Part shown: piece after piece, positions 51,211 to 62,852 of the stretch | How positions within the stretch are numbered: position 1 is the stretch's first letter | Layout: the number at the start of each line of letters is the position of its first letter | From: Gammaproteobacteria bacterium | GTDB lineage: Bacteria > Pseudomonadota > Gammaproteobacteria > Steroidobacterales > Steroidobacteraceae | DNA length: 64,000 nt | NCBI GenBank assembly: GCA_947452065.1 | Contig: CANGBB010000005.1 | Location: 76,820-140,819, forward strand | Direction of reading: 5' to 3' | Translations under genes and position numbers: made by a program | The notes under the pieces: generated by a model | Told to the model about the DNA's origin: nothing | The model's database searches: none | Seen by the model: the letters and a program-made list of their open reading frames with translations, nothing else

Positions 51211-52715
51211 CGGCCGGAGTGCAATGGCGACCACTGAGGGCACTGCTGGGCGGTGCCTTCGATATTCCGGATGACATCGACGTGGCGGATATCACGCTGG
51301 ACAGTCGTGCCGTCGGTCCAGGTTCTGTTTTTCTCGCCTGCCGCGGGCGTTCACAGCATGGACTGGCTCATGCGACGCAGGCTGTTGCTGCCGGTGCGCG
51401 CGCCATCCTGTGGGAGCCGGCGCCCGGGGTGACGCCGCCGGCGCTTGGCCGTCAGGTGTTGATGGTTGCTGTTCCCGAGTTGCATGCGCAGGCCGGCTAT
51501 ATCGCCGACCGTTTCTTTGCGGCGCCTTCAGCAAAGCTCGCGGTGGTGGGTATCACGGGTACCAATGGCAAGACCACGTGTGCTTGGCTCCTCGCTGATG
51601 CGTTGAGCCGCTGCGGTCGTCCAGCAGCTTATTTTGGCACGCTGGGTCATGGTCGCCTCGGCGCTCTGCGGGGCACGACGATGACCACGCCTGATGCGGT
51701 GACGCTGCAGCGCTGGCTGGCCGAGGAAGTTGCGGCAGGTACGCGCGCAGTCGCGATGGAAGTCAGTTCGCACGCGCTCGATCAGGAGCGCTGCACCGGC
51801 GTGCGCTTCCGGGCGGCCGCATTTACCAACCTGACGCATGACCACCTCGATTACCACGGCGACATGGACACTTATGCCGCCGCTAAAGCGCGTCTTTTTG
51901 AATGGCCGCGGTTGCAGGCACGCGTCTTCAATATCGATGACCCCTGTGGCCGCGAGCTGGCGCAGCGCATGCGCGGCGAAGAGGGTGTGTGGGTCACTTC
52001 GCGCGCGCCGGGCGCAACAGCACCAACGAATAGTCGGTTCGTGCACGCGCGTCAGCTGCACAGCGCCGCCGATGGGCTGCAGCTTGAGATCGTCAGCAGC
52101 GTCGGTAGCGCGCAGCTGCGCAGTCCGCTGCTGGGTGAGTTCAATGCGGACAACCTTCTGACCGTGCTCGCACTGCTGCTCGAGCTGGATGTTGGTTTGG
52201 AGCAGGCCTGCGAAGCGCTGTCTCAGTGTCATGCGCCGGCCGGCCGGATGGAAACGCTGGGCGGCGGCCAGCTGCCGCTGGTGGTGGTGGACTATGCGCA
52301 TACGCCAGATGCCTTGAAGAAGGCTCTCACGGCGCTGCGTGTGCATACCACCGGCCAGCTGTGGTGTGTCTTCGGTTGCGGCGGCGAACGTGATGCCGGT
52401 AAGCGGCCCGTGATGGGCACCATCGCGGCGCAGTTCGCCGATCAAGTGATTGTCACCGATGACAATCCGCGTGGTGAGGATCCCGCTCGCATCAGCGACG
52501 CGATTCTGGCGGGAATGCCAGCTGGCCACGCTGTCGAGGTTATTCACGACCGTGCCGCGGCTATCGCCGCTGCGCTGGCACGCGCTCAGGCCGGTGACAC
52601 CATCCTGATCGCTGGCAAGGGGCACGAAGAGATTCAGATCACCGGCTCGACGTCGCGCCCATTCAGTGATCTGCGCGCTGCGCAGTCCGCCTTACAGGCG
52701 AGGTCTCCGCAATGA
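51207..52715 (+). CDS. murE: UDP-N-acetylmuramoyl-L-alanyl-D-glutamate-2,6-diaminopimelate ligase
   Basis: [28 protein letters not shown] (DAP-binding DNPR motif). Confidence 0.96.
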   Translation: MTAGVQWRPLRALLGGAFDIPDDIDVADITLDSRAVGPGSVFLACRGRSQHGLAHATQAVAAGARAILWEPAPGVTPPALGRQVLMVAVPELHAQAGYIADRFFAAPSAKLAVVGITGTNGKTTCAWLLADALSRCGRPAAYFGTLGHGRLGALRGTTMTTPDAVTLQRWLAEEVAAGTRAVAMEVSSHALDQERCTGVRFRAAAFTNLTHDHLDYHGDMDTYAAAKARLFEWPRLQARVFNIDDPCGRELAQRMRGEEGVWVTSRAPGATAPTNSRFVHARQLHSAADGLQLEIVSSVGSAQLRSPLLGEFNADNLLTVLALLLELDVGLEQACEALSQCHAPAGRMETLGGGQLPLVVVDYAHTPDALKKALTALRVHTTGQLWCVFGCGGERDAGKRPVMGTIAAQFADQVIVTDDNPRGEDPARISDAILAGMPAGHAVEVIHDRAAAIAAALARAQAGDTILIAGKGHEEIQITGSTSRPFSDLRAAQSALQARSPQ

Positions 52716-54097
52716 AGCGCACGTTAAGCGGTTTTGCGCAGGCAGTCGGCGGAACGCTGCACGGGGATGACAGACCCTTTGCGCAGGTTGTTATCGATAC
52801 GCGCAAGCTGGCAGCGGGTGATCTGTTCTTGGCCCTGCCGGGCGAGCGCGTCGATGGTCATGATTTCGTGTCGGCGTCGGGCGCCGCGGGAGCGGTCGGT
52901 GCGGTGGTCACGCGACTGCAGCCACTCGATCTGCCGCAGATCGTCGTGGCGGATGTGGCGCAGGCACTGACGGCAGCCGCAGCAGCGTGGCGGGCTCAGT
53001 TCACTCTGCCGCTGATCGGTGTCGCCGGCAGCAATGGCAAGACGACCGTGAAAGAAATGCTGGCCGCGATACTGTCGCGCACTGGTGACTGTCTCGCCAC
53101 TGCGGGCAATCTCAATAATCAACTTGGTGTGCCACTGACCTTGCTGCGTCTGGAAAAGAAGCATCGCAGCGCGGTGATCGAGATTGGCGCCAATCGGCCC
53201 GGCGAGGTGGCCGAGCTGGCTGCGCTCGCGCAGCCGAGTATTGCATTGATCACCAATGCGGGCGCCGAACACCTGGAAGGTTTCGGCGATATCGAGGGTG
53301 CAGCGCGCGCGGAAGGCGAAATCGTTGCTGCGCTGAGCCCACAAGGCGTTGCCGTCATCAATGCCGATGACCCCTATGCGGCCATGTGGCGCGGGATGAC
53401 GCGCGGTCGAGTGGTCACGTTCGGCTTGTCTCAATCCGTCAGCGTGCGGGCCAGTCATGTCACGCAGTCCGTGGGTGATGACGGTTTCACCGTGCGTTTC
53501 CAGTTGCACACCGCGAATGGCACGCAGGACGTCGAGATGGCTCTGGCGGGTGAGCACAATGTACGCAACGCCGCGTGTGCGGCGGCGGCTGCACTGGCGG
53601 CCGGTGCATCGCTTGCGGATGTCGCCCAAGGGTTGTCTTCGGTGCGTGCCGTCGCCGGTCGACTGCAGTTCCGCCGCACTACTGCTGGCGGATGGCTGAT
53701 CGACGACTCCTACAACGCCAACCCAAGTTCAGCGATCGCAGCAATGGATGTGCTGGCCGGTCTGTCGGGTCGCAAGTGGATGGTGCTCGGGAATATGGCC
53801 GAACTGGGTGCGCAGGCCGAGACCGCGCACCGCGAGATTGGTGTGGCGGCGCGCGAGCGCGGGATCGAGCGGCTGTATGCCTTTGGCAATTTGGCGGCGC
53901 TCGCTGCGGATGCTTTCAGTGTCGGTGCGGCACCGACTCAGCGCTCGCTGTGCTTCAGCGACAGCGTGGCGCTGACCCGCGATTTAAACGATGCGCTCAC
54001 CAGTGATGTGCGCTTGCTCGTAAAAGGCTCGCGCGTCAATCGACTCGAGCGTGTGGTGGCTGCGGTCAGTGCAGCTGCGGCGGACAGGGGGGTCTGA
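52712..54097 (+). CDS. murF: UDP-N-acetylmuramoyl-tripeptide-D-alanyl-D-alanine ligase
   Basis: [30 protein letters not shown]. Confidence 0.96.
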   Translation: MKRTLSGFAQAVGGTLHGDDRPFAQVVIDTRKLAAGDLFLALPGERVDGHDFVSASGAAGAVGAVVTRLQPLDLPQIVVADVAQALTAAAAAWRAQFTLPLIGVAGSNGKTTVKEMLAAILSRTGDCLATAGNLNNQLGVPLTLLRLEKKHRSAVIEIGANRPGEVAELAALAQPSIALITNAGAEHLEGFGDIEGAARAEGEIVAALSPQGVAVINADDPYAAMWRGMTRGRVVTFGLSQSVSVRASHVTQSVGDDGFTVRFQLHTANGTQDVEMALAGEHNVRNAACAAAAALAAGASLADVAQGLSSVRAVAGRLQFRRTTAGGWLIDDSYNANPSSAIAAMDVLAGLSGRKWMVLGNMAELGAQAETAHREIGVAARERGIERLYAFGNLAALAADAFSVGAAPTQRSLCFSDSVALTRDLNDALTSDVRLLVKGSRVNRLERVVAAVSAAAADRGV

Positions 54098-54102
54098 TCG
54101 AA

Positions 54103-55188
54103 ATGCTTTATTGGCTGGCACATGCACTGGAACCGAAGCTCAGACTCCTTAACGTCTTCTCCTACATCACGCTGCGTGCGCTGCTGGCGACGATGACGGC
54201 TTTGGTGGTGGCGCTGGCGATTGGTCCGGCGATGATCCGGCGTCTGTCACTGCGGCAGATCGGCCAGGTGGTGCGGGATGACGGACCGCAGTCGCATCTG
54301 AAGAAGGCCGGCACGCCGACGATGGGAGGCGCGCTCATCCTGGTGGCTATCCTGCTGGCGACCTTGCTGTGGGCCGATCTCTCCAATCGTTTCGTGTGGC
54401 TGGCACTGGCCGTGATGAGTGGCGGTGGTGCTGTGGGCTTTTACGACGACTACCTGAAGCTCGTGGTCGGTAACTCCCGCGGTCTGGCACCACGCTGGAA
54501 ATACTTCTGGCAGTCGGTCATCGGACTGACGGCAGCCGTCGTGCTCTACCACCTCGCACGCGGTCCGAGCGAAACCAGTTTCTACGTGCCGTTCTTCAAG
54601 AACATCGTGCTGCCGCTTGGCGAGGGCGGTTTCGTGCTGATCGCCTATCTGATGATCGTCGGCATGAGCAACGCAGTAAACCTCACCGACGGACTGGATG
54701 GTCTGGCCATCATGCCGGCCGTGATGGTCGCAGCAGGCTTGGCGGTCTTTGCCTATGTGAGTGGCAATGCCTTGTTCGCCGAATACCTGCAGGTGCCGGC
54801 AGTCCGCGGCGCCGGTGAACTGATGATCTACTGCGGAGCGATGGCTGGAGCCGGTCTGGGTTTCCTGTGGTTCAACTCTTATCCGGCGCAGGTCTTCATG
54901 GGCGACATCGGCGCGCTGGCGCTGGGCGCCGGGCTGGGCTTTGTCGCGGTCGTGGTGCGACAGGAAGTCGTAGCGCTGGTCATGGGCGGAATCTTCGTGC
55001 TCGAGACCGCTTCGGTCATGTTGCAGGTGGCTTCGTTCAAGCTCACCGGCCGACGCATTTTCCGCATGGCTCCCATCCATCATCACTTTGAACTCAAGGG
55101 TTGGGCAGAGCCGAAGGTCATCGTACGTTTTTGGATCATCAGCCTCCTGCTGGTGCTCGCTGGCCTGACAACGTTGAAGCTGCGATGA
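54103..55188 (+). CDS. mraY: Phospho-N-acetylmuramoyl-pentapeptide-transferase
   Basis: [53 protein letters not shown]. Confidence 0.98.
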   Translation: MLYWLAHALEPKLRLLNVFSYITLRALLATMTALVVALAIGPAMIRRLSLRQIGQVVRDDGPQSHLKKAGTPTMGGALILVAILLATLLWADLSNRFVWLALAVMSGGGAVGFYDDYLKLVVGNSRGLAPRWKYFWQSVIGLTAAVVLYHLARGPSETSFYVPFFKNIVLPLGEGGFVLIAYLMIVGMSNAVNLTDGLDGLAIMPAVMVAAGLAVFAYVSGNALFAEYLQVPAVRGAGELMIYCGAMAGAGLGFLWFNSYPAQVFMGDIGALALGAGLGFVAVVVRQEVVALVMGGIFVLETASVMLQVASFKLTGRRIFRMAPIHHHFELKGWAEPKVIVRFWIISLLLVLAGLTTLKLR

Positions 55189-56525
55189 CGATGCAAGTGA
55201 CAGCAGGTACGGCGGCAGTGGTTGTAGGGCTCGGTAAGACCGGGCTCTCGGCGGTTCGCTACCTGCGCGCCCGCGGTGCACGGGTCGCTGTGACCGACAG
55301 CCGCAGTTCACCGCCCGAGCTGGCTGCCCTGCGCGCCTTTGATGCTTCGGTTCCGGTGAGTCTCGGGGGTTTCGATGAGACGCTGCTGGCGGGCAGTAAT
55401 CTGGTGGTGGCATCACCGGGTGTGGCCACCAGTGGTCCGTTCTTCAGCGCCGCGCAGCGCCAGGGCCTGCCGGTGGTGGGTGACATCGAATTGTTCGCGT
55501 CAGAGGCTCGCGCTCCGATCGTCGGTATCACCGGTACCAATGGCAAGAGCACCGTCACCACACTGCTTGGCCGGATTGCCGCACGTGCCGGCAGTCGCGT
55601 ACGCGTGGGTGGCAACCTCGGCGAGCCTGCGCTGGATCTTCTTGATCCCGGTGCCGAGCTTTATGTGCTCGAGTTGTCCAGCTATCAACTGGAGACCCCC
55701 GGCGCGCTACCGCTGGTTGCGGGTGCGATACTCAACATCAGTCCCGATCATCTGGATCGCTACGGCACGATCGAGGCCTACGCTGCTGCCAAGGCGCGAC
55801 TGTTCATGAACTGCGCAGTGCAGGTCGTCAACGCGGATGATCCGCTGGTGCATGCGTTGCCAGCGTTCAACGGCCGCCGCGAATACTTCTCGCTGCGGGC
55901 TGATTCAACCGCTCGCTATCGGCTGCAGCAGCATGAAGGCTCTTTATGGCTGACGGCCGGCGATGAGTCGCTGTTGCCGCTTGCGGCCATGAAGATCAGT
56001 GGACTGCACAATGCAGCCAATGCGCTGGCATGCATCGCACTGGCGGACGCCTTGCATTTGCCGCGTGCGGCGACGATCGCTGAATTGCAAGAATTCACAG
56101 GTCTCCCGCATCGCACGCAGTGGGTAGCGGAGCGTCGCGGGGTGCGTTACATCGACGACTCGAAGGGCACCAATGTCGGCGCCACGGTGGCTGCAGTCTC
56201 AGGACTGCCCGGACCTCTGGTGCTCATCGCTGGCGGCGATGGTAAGGGCCAGGACTTCGCGCCACTCGCTCCAGTGCTCCATGACAAGGTCCGCCATGTT
56301 GTCTTGATCGGCCGCGACGCTCGCATCGTGGGGCGCGCATTGGCCGGTGTTTGTCCGCAAAGCTATGCCGAGTCATTGCCGGAAGCGGTTGAGGCCGCCG
56401 CGGCAGTTGCGGTCGCCGGTGACACCGTCTTGTTATCGCCGGCCTGCGCCAGTCTCGACATGTTCCGCGACTATACGCATCGCGGCGCGGTGTTCGCCGC
56501 CGCCGCAAGGGGGCTGCCGCAATGA
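55185..56525 (+). CDS. murD: UDP-N-acetylmuramoylalanine-D-glutamate ligase
   Basis: [42 protein letters not shown]. Confidence 0.97.
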   Translation: MTMQVTAGTAAVVVGLGKTGLSAVRYLRARGARVAVTDSRSSPPELAALRAFDASVPVSLGGFDETLLAGSNLVVASPGVATSGPFFSAAQRQGLPVVGDIELFASEARAPIVGITGTNGKSTVTTLLGRIAARAGSRVRVGGNLGEPALDLLDPGAELYVLELSSYQLETPGALPLVAGAILNISPDHLDRYGTIEAYAAAKARLFMNCAVQVVNADDPLVHALPAFNGRREYFSLRADSTARYRLQQHEGSLWLTAGDESLLPLAAMKISGLHNAANALACIALADALHLPRAATIAELQEFTGLPHRTQWVAERRGVRYIDDSKGTNVGATVAAVSGLPGPLVLIAGGDGKGQDFAPLAPVLHDKVRHVVLIGRDARIVGRALAGVCPQSYAESLPEAVEAAAAVAVAGDTVLLSPACASLDMFRDYTHRGAVFAAAARGLPQ

Positions 56526-57694
56526 GCAGTCTGGAGTGGTCACCGACCGGTGCAACGCGCGGTGGTCTGCGAATTGATGGCGTGTTCCTGATGCTGGTGG
56601 CCGCCATCGTGCTGCTGGGTCTGGTGATGGTGGGTTCGGCCTCGATCAACATGTCGAGTAAGGAGACCGGGCAGCCGTTCGGCTACCTCGAAAAGCAGTT
56701 GTTTCTGGTGCTGGTTGGGAGTGTAGGCGCTGTGTTGATCGCCATGATCCCGATCGCGTGGCTCGAGAAGCATGCCTTCAAGTTGCTGGTGAGCGCCGGT
56801 GCGTTGCTGCTATTGGTGCTGATCCCGGGACTGGGTATGCGTATCAACGGCGCCAGTCGCTGGCTCCGTCTCCCCGGTTTTGGCTTTCAGGTATCCGAAG
56901 CTGCGCGTGTGCTGACTCTGATCTATCTGGCTTCGTATTGTGTGCGTTTCGAGGAGGATCTGCGCAACGGTCCGGGCGCTTTTGCGCGTGCGCTTGGCAT
57001 GCTCTCGCTGCTCAGTGCGCTGCTGCTACTGGAGCCGGATTTCGGTGCCGCCACTGTGCTTTTGGTCACGGGCTTTGGTTTGCTGTTCCTGGCCGGTTCG
57101 CAACTGCGCTGGGTGCTAGCCGCACTGGCGCTCGGTGTGCTCGGTTTGGTGGGTCTGGTAATCGTTTCGGACTACCGCATGCGACGCCTAAAGACGTTTC
57201 TCGATCCCTGGGCCGATCCCCTCAAGGATGGCTTCCAGCTCACACAGTCACTGATCGCTATTGGTCGCGGCGAGTGGTTCGGAGTCGGACTCGGAGCCAG
57301 TGTGCAGAAGCTTTTTTACCTGCCTGAAGCGCACAACGACTTCCTGTTCGCGGTACTGGCCGAGGAATTGGGTCTGTTGGGCGTGCTGGTCACGATCGGC
57401 CTGTTCCTTGCTTTGGCGTTGCGTGTGCTGCTGCTGGCACGGCGTGCACAGCAAGTTGGTCTGAAGTTCCACAGCTATCTGGCTGCGGGTTTTGGCCTGT
57501 GGCTCGGCGTGCAGGCATTCGTGAACATGGGCGTCAACATGGGCGTGTTGCCGACCAAGGGCCTGACATTGCCGTTGATGAGCTATGGCCGCAGCAGCCT
57601 GATCGTCACGCTGTGCTGGATCGGTCTGATCCTGCGTGTTCACCACGAAGTTGCGGTTGGCGGTCGCAGCCCGAAGCGGGGTGCGCACGCATGA
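56522..57694 (+). CDS. ftsW: Peptidoglycan glycosyltransferase FtsW
   Basis: SEDS family; GLGASVQKLFYLPEAHNDFLFAVLAEELG; LPTKGLTLPLMSYGRSS. Confidence 0.97.
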   Translation: MSSLEWSPTGATRGGLRIDGVFLMLVAAIVLLGLVMVGSASINMSSKETGQPFGYLEKQLFLVLVGSVGAVLIAMIPIAWLEKHAFKLLVSAGALLLLVLIPGLGMRINGASRWLRLPGFGFQVSEAARVLTLIYLASYCVRFEEDLRNGPGAFARALGMLSLLSALLLLEPDFGAATVLLVTGFGLLFLAGSQLRWVLAALALGVLGLVGLVIVSDYRMRRLKTFLDPWADPLKDGFQLTQSLIAIGRGEWFGVGLGASVQKLFYLPEAHNDFLFAVLAEELGLLGVLVTIGLFLALALRVLLLARRAQQVGLKFHSYLAAGFGLWLGVQAFVNMGVNMGVLPTKGLTLPLMSYGRSSLIVTLCWIGLILRVHHEVAVGGRSPKRGAHA

Positions 57695-58779
57695 GTGCTC
57701 CGGTGGTCTTGATCATGGCAGGTGGCACCGGCGGGCATGTATTCCCGGCGCTCGCGTTGGCGCGAATACTGCGTGCCCGTTCATGGCAGGTTGTATGGCT
57801 GGGCTCGCGCCGCGGTATCGAGGCGCGTCTGGTGCCGGCGGAAGGCATTCCAATCGAGTGGCTAACCATTGGTGGGCTGCGCGGCAAAGGCGTACTCACC
57901 CTGCTGTGGGCGCCATTCCGTCTGGCCCGCGCGCTGTTCGAGGCCATCGCCATCGTGCGCCGCCATCGGCCCGACGTTGTCGTCGGTCTGGGTGGATTCG
58001 TCTCCGGTCCGGGTGGCGTGGCGGCTTGGTTGTTGGGCCGGCCGCTGGTGATTCACGAACAGAATGCCGTGGCGGGCTTCACCAACCGCTGTCTGGCTGT
58101 GATGGCCAGGCGCGTGCTGGCTGCCTTCCCCCAGGCTTTCGCCTCGCATGTTGGTGCGGAAGTAACCGGTAATCCGGTGCGCGCCGAGATCGCCGCATTG
58201 CCGCCGCCGCCGGCGCGTTTCGCCACGCGGCGTGGAGCGATCCGCGTACTGGTAATTGGCGGTAGTCAGGGTGCGCTCAAGCTCAATAATGTGGTGCCCC
58301 GCGCTTTAGCGTTGGTGAGCCGCGAGGCGTCGCTCGAAGTGCGTCATCAGTCCGGCGAGCGTTGGTTTGCTCAGGCCGAGCACTGCTATCGCGAGCTCGC
58401 CGTCCCCGCTAGCGTTACGCCGTTCATCGACGACATGGCTGAAGCGTATGCGTGGGCGGACCTCGTGGTCTGTCGCGCTGGCGCATTGACGGTTTCCGAA
58501 TTGGCGGCGGCCGGTGTTGCTGCGGTGTTTATCCCGTTCGCCGCTGCGGTCGACGATCACCAGACGCACAACGCGCAGTGGCTCGTGAACGAAGGCGCGG
58601 CCTGCATGATCAGTGAGGCGGAGCTGACGGCCGAGCGACTGGCCAGTGAACTCATGCCGCTCTGTCAGGGTCGCGGACGCCTGCTGGCGATGGCCGAGCG
58701 TGCGCGCCTGATGGCGCGGCCGCAGGCTACCGAGGCATTGGCGGACGCCTGTGAATCGTGCGTGAGGGAAGCGGCATGA
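57691..58779 (+). CDS. murG: Lipid II synthase MurG
   Basis: [55 protein letters not shown]. Confidence 0.97.
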   Translation: MSAPVVLIMAGGTGGHVFPALALARILRARSWQVVWLGSRRGIEARLVPAEGIPIEWLTIGGLRGKGVLTLLWAPFRLARALFEAIAIVRRHRPDVVVGLGGFVSGPGGVAAWLLGRPLVIHEQNAVAGFTNRCLAVMARRVLAAFPQAFASHVGAEVTGNPVRAEIAALPPPPARFATRRGAIRVLVIGGSQGALKLNNVVPRALALVSREASLEVRHQSGERWFAQAEHCYRELAVPASVTPFIDDMAEAYAWADLVVCRAGALTVSELAAAGVAAVFIPFAAAVDDHQTHNAQWLVNEGAACMISEAELTAERLASELMPLCQGRGRLLAMAERARLMARPQATEALADACESCVREAA

Positions 58780-60203
58780 ACCAGCGCATGCGCCGCATCA
58801 ACACCATCCACTTCGTCGGTATCGGCGGCAGCGGCATGGGCGGCATTGCTGAAGTGTTGCTCAATCTCGGCTATCAGGTGCAGGGCTCGGATCTGAAGCC
58901 CAACGCCGTCACTGACCATTTGCAGCGCATGGGTGCGCGTATCGCGTTGGGTCATCGCGCCGAAAATGCAGCCGGTGCCGATGTCGTCGTGGTCTCCACA
59001 GCCGTGGCATCGGACAACCCTGAGGTTGTAGCCGCGCATGAGCACCGTGTACCGGTGGTGCCGCGCGCCGAGATGCTGGGAGAGCTGATGCGCTTCCGCC
59101 AGTCCATTGCGGTAGCGGGTACGCACGGCAAAACCACTACTACCAGCCTAGTAGCCAGCGTGCTAGCCGAAGGCGGCGAAGATCCGACCTTCGTGATCGG
59201 GGGACGATTGAAGAGCGCCGGCACCAATGCCCGACTGGGTGCTGGTCGTTATCTGGTCGCCGAGGCGGATGAGAGCGATGCCTCATTCCTGCGTCTGCAG
59301 CCGATGATTGCCATCGTTACCAATATCGACAACGATCATCTCGGCACGCATGGCGGCGACTTCGACAAGCTGTGCCAGAGTTTCGTCAGCTTTCTCCATA
59401 ACCTTCCGTTCTACGGTCTGGCCGTGCTGTGTCGGGACGACGAGCATGTGCGCCGCATCGAGCCGCAGGTGGGTCGTCCGATCCTGACTTACGGACTGTC
59501 CTCGGATGCCGATGTGCGCGCCATCGATATCGTGCGTGACGGCCAGCACACACACTTCAAGGTTGTGCGTCCGGGTCAGCCCAAGCCGCTGGAAATCACT
59601 CTCAATCTGCCGGGGCTGCATAACGTGCGCAATGCGCTCGCAGCCATCAGCGTGGCCACGGAGTTGCAGATCGACGACGCGGCCATCGCGCGCGCTCTGG
59701 CTGGCTTTCAGGGCATAGACCGTCGCATGCAGTTCGTTGCCGATGTGCAGACGCCGACTGGTCGCATCAGCATTGTCGATGATTACGGTCACCATCCCAC
59801 CGAATTGGCTGCGACGATGGATGGCTTGCGCCAGGCTTATCCCGGCCGTCGTCTGGTACTCGCTTTTCAGCCGCACCGCTATACGCGCACCCGTGACCTG
59901 CTCGATGACTTTGCCATCGTGCTGTCCAGTGCTGACGTGTTGTTGGTCACTGAGGTGTACGCCGCTGGCGAGACGCCCATCAAGGGTGCCGACGGGCGTG
60001 CCATCTGCCGTGCTGTGCGCAGCCGCGGCAAGATCGAGCCGGTGTTCGTCGGCCCAGTGGAAGAGCTCGACAAGGTGCTGAAAGACCTGGTGCGCGATGG
60101 TGACTTGGTAGTCACGATGGGCGCGGGTCACATCGGTGCGATCGCGCACGAACTGCCGGCCCGTCTGACGGGTGCGGTCAATCCCGAGCGGAGGCACCGG
60201 TGA
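58776..60203 (+). CDS. murC: UDP-N-acetylmuramate-L-alanine ligase
   Basis: [49 protein letters not shown]. Confidence 0.97.
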   Translation: MNQRMRRINTIHFVGIGGSGMGGIAEVLLNLGYQVQGSDLKPNAVTDHLQRMGARIALGHRAENAAGADVVVVSTAVASDNPEVVAAHEHRVPVVPRAEMLGELMRFRQSIAVAGTHGKTTTTSLVASVLAEGGEDPTFVIGGRLKSAGTNARLGAGRYLVAEADESDASFLRLQPMIAIVTNIDNDHLGTHGGDFDKLCQSFVSFLHNLPFYGLAVLCRDDEHVRRIEPQVGRPILTYGLSSDADVRAIDIVRDGQHTHFKVVRPGQPKPLEITLNLPGLHNVRNALAAISVATELQIDDAAIARALAGFQGIDRRMQFVADVQTPTGRISIVDDYGHHPTELAATMDGLRQAYPGRRLVLAFQPHRYTRTRDLLDDFAIVLSSADVLLVTEVYAAGETPIKGADGRAICRAVRSRGKIEPVFVGPVEELDKVLKDLVRDGDLVVTMGAGHIGAIAHELPARLTGAVNPERRHR

Positions 60204-61099
60204 ACCCGCTGCAGTCGCATGAATTCAGTGCGCGCATTCAGCGCAACGAGCCGATGTCGCGTCACACCTCATGGCGCGTCGGTGGCCCAGCAGACTACTT
60301 TTATGAGCCGCGCGATCGCGCTGAGCTCGGTGCCTTCTTGCGTGAGTTGCCGCAGGAAACGTCGGTGTACTGGGTCGGCTTGGGGAGCAACCTACTCGTG
60401 CGCGACGGTGGGCTCCGTGGCGTCGTGATCTCGATGCAGGGCGTCTTCACGCGGCTCGAGCAGCGCGGCCCGACGAGCGTGTATTGCGAATGCAGCGTGC
60501 CCTGCACGCGTCTGGCGCGTCAGGCGACGCAATGGAACATGGCTGAGGGCGAGTTCTTCGCCGGTATTCCCGGCACGCTGGGTGGTGCGCTGGCGATGAA
60601 TGCCGGTGCCTACGGTGGCGAGACCTGGAAGCATGTGGTCAGCGTCGAAGTGATCGATCGCAGCGGCGTGTGCCGGGTGCGGTCTGCGGCCGAGTACCAG
60701 CCGGGCTATCGTCATGTGCAGCGTCCGGCGAACGATGAATGGTTTCTTGCAGCGGAGCTTCAGTTTGGCGTCCAGTCTGATGGTGACCGCGAGCGCGTCC
60801 GCCAGCTCAGTGCGCGGCGCAAGGCCACGCAGCCCCTCGGCGAGTGGAGTTGCGGCTCGGTGTTTACCAATCCACCGGGTGATCATGCCGCGCGACTCAT
60901 TGAGGCCGCGGGCCTGAAGGGTTACCGCATCGGCGACGCGGTGGTGTCCACCAAGCACGCGAATTTCATCATCAACGAGCGATCAGCCAGTGCTGCTCAG
61001 CTTGAGCAGTTGATCCTGCATGTGCAGGCCACTGTCGAGCAGGTGCACGGTGTGAAGCTCATTCCGGAGGTCAGGATTGTGGGAGAGGCGTTGCAATGA
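60200..61099 (+). CDS. murB: UDP-N-acetylenolpyruvoylglucosamine reductase
   Basis: FVGG-type [49 protein letters not shown]. Confidence 0.97.
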   Translation: MNPLQSHEFSARIQRNEPMSRHTSWRVGGPADYFYEPRDRAELGAFLRELPQETSVYWVGLGSNLLVRDGGLRGVVISMQGVFTRLEQRGPTSVYCECSVPCTRLARQATQWNMAEGEFFAGIPGTLGGALAMNAGAYGGETWKHVVSVEVIDRSGVCRVRSAAEYQPGYRHVQRPANDEWFLAAELQFGVQSDGDRERVRQLSARRKATQPLGEWSCGSVFTNPPGDHAARLIEAAGLKGYRIGDAVVSTKHANFIINERSASAAQLEQLILHVQATVEQVHGVKLIPEVRIVGEALQ

Positions 61100-62061
61100 G
61101 ACTGCGCTATGACAGCCGCACGGCGCGCCGTGTGACACAGCCCGAGGACTTCGGTCGCGTAGTGGTGCTGCTGGGCGGCACCTCGAGCGAGCGCGAGATT
61201 TCGCTGCTGACGGGTCATGCAGTGCTGGCTGCCTTGCAGCGTCGCGGCGTGCAGGCCGAGGCTTTTGATCCGGCATCGCGACCGCTCTCCGATCTGCAAT
61301 CCATGGGCTGCGAGCGTGTCTGGATCGCGCTGCATGGCCCGGGTGGAGAAGATGGCACATTGCAGGGTGCGCTGGAGTTCATGGGTATTCCGTACACCGG
61401 CAGCGGTGTCATGGGATCCGCCATCGGCATGGATAAATTGCGTACCAAGCGCTTGGCCCAATCGGTAGGTGTGCCCACGGCGGACTTCGTCGTTCTGCGC
61501 GGGCCGGATGATCTGCAGGTGGCCGTCGAGCGACTGGGCCTGCCGCTGATCGTCAAGCCCGCCAGCCAGGGTTCCAGCGTGGGCATGACGCGTGTGACAG
61601 AAGCGGGGCAGATGCACGCTGCTTGGGAAGCGGCCACTCGTCATGAGCGTTTGGCCTTTGCCGAGCCATGGATCACGGGCGGTGAATACACGGTCGCCAT
61701 CCTGCAGGGTCGTGCATTGCCGGCGATCCGCATCCAGCCCGCACATGATTTTTACGACTACGAAGCCAAGTATCTGCGCGACGATACGAAGTACCTCTGT
61801 CCGTCCGGCTTGCCGCAGGCTGCCGAGGCGCATCTGGCCACGCTCGCACTCGCAGCGTTCGAAGCCTGTGGCGCGGAGGGCTGGGGACGGGCTGACTTCA
61901 TGATGGATCGCGCCGGTCGCCCGCAACTGCTCGAGATCAACACGGTCCCGGGAATGACCGACCACAGTCTGGTGCCCATGGCGGCGCGCGCTGCCGGCAT
62001 CGGTTTTGATGAGCTCGTCTGGCAGGTGCTTGAAACAAGCCTTGTGAGGACGCCATGCTGA
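61096..62061 (+). CDS. ddlB: D-alanine-D-alanine ligase
   Basis: [50 protein letters not shown]. Confidence 0.97.
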   Translation: MRLRYDSRTARRVTQPEDFGRVVVLLGGTSSEREISLLTGHAVLAALQRRGVQAEAFDPASRPLSDLQSMGCERVWIALHGPGGEDGTLQGALEFMGIPYTGSGVMGSAIGMDKLRTKRLAQSVGVPTADFVVLRGPDDLQVAVERLGLPLIVKPASQGSSVGMTRVTEAGQMHAAWEAATRHERLAFAEPWITGGEYTVAILQGRALPAIRIQPAHDFYDYEAKYLRDDTKYLCPSGLPQAAEAHLATLALAAFEACGAEGWGRADFMMDRAGRPQLLEINTVPGMTDHSLVPMAARAAGIGFDELVWQVLETSLVRTPC

Positions 62062-62852
62062 TTGGCCGGCGCAGCAATCGTCGTCGTGATGAGAAGAGCC
62101 GTTGGCAGATGCCGGCTCTGCCATGGCGTCGCATTGGTGTTGCCTTCGCAAGCCTGCTGGTGCTGGGCGTCGCGCTCGGCACGTTGGTGTGGCTGCTCAA
62201 TCGCCCGATCGAAAAGGTCACCGTGGCGGGCAGTTTTCAGCGCGTCTCGCCGCTCGACATCGAAAAGCTGGCGCGAGGGCGCGTGGTGGGCGCGGGGCTG
62301 GTCAGCGTGAATCTGTCCGCGGTGCGCAGTGAACTGCGGCAGCTGCCGTGGGTAGACGATGTCAGCGTCGCGCGCCAATGGCCGAGCGGTCTGCTGGTGC
62401 AGGTCCGTGAGCAGACACCGATTGCCCGCTGGAACGAAACCCAGTTGGTCAATGTGCGTGGACTGCTCTTCACCAGCGAGTCGCGCTTCATTCCCAACGA
62501 GTTGCCGCAGCTGCGCGGGCCGCCGGGAACCGACGGCGAGGTGATCAATCGCTATCAGGCGATGCAGGGGCACATGGCCGAGGTTGGCATGCGCCTGGTA
62601 TCGCTGGAGCTGGACGCGCGCGGTGCGTGGCAGTTCGCGCTCGACAACGGCGTCAGCGTGCGCCTCGGTCGTCGCCAGATCGATGAGCGCGCCCAGCGTT
62701 TCATCACATTAGTTCTGCCTTGGCTGACGGCGCGGGTTGCGAAAGTCGGCTACATCGACATGCGTTACACCAATGGCTTTGCAGTCGGCTGGCGCAGCGG
62801 CGCGCAGTTGGCGGACAACGCCCCTCGCAAGGACACCACACCGGATGGCTAA
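62055..62852 (+). CDS. ftsQ: Cell division protein FtsQ
   Basis: Single TM then POTRA ([18 protein letters not shown]) and FtsQ domain ([32 protein letters not shown]). Confidence 0.94.
   Translation: MLIGRRSNRRRDEKSRWQMPALPWRRIGVAFASLLVLGVALGTLVWLLNRPIEKVTVAGSFQRVSPLDIEKLARGRVVGAGLVSVNLSAVRSELRQLPWVDDVSVARQWPSGLLVQVREQTPIARWNETQLVNVRGLLFTSESRFIPNELPQLRGPPGTDGEVINRYQAMQGHMAEVGMRLVSLELDARGAWQFALDNGVSVRLGRRQIDERAQRFITLVLPWLTARVAKVGYIDMRYTNGFAVGWRSGAQLADNAPRKDTTPDG

Noticed and set aside
54247-55416. 389-aa minus-strand ORF opposite mraY/murD
   Set aside because: Shadow ORF, His/Gln-rich, opposite unambiguous mraY.
59283-62573. Several long minus-strand ORFs (59283..60197, 60997..62151, 61758..62573) opposite murC-ddlB-ftsQ
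   Set aside because: All antisense to well-identified dcw genes; no motifs.
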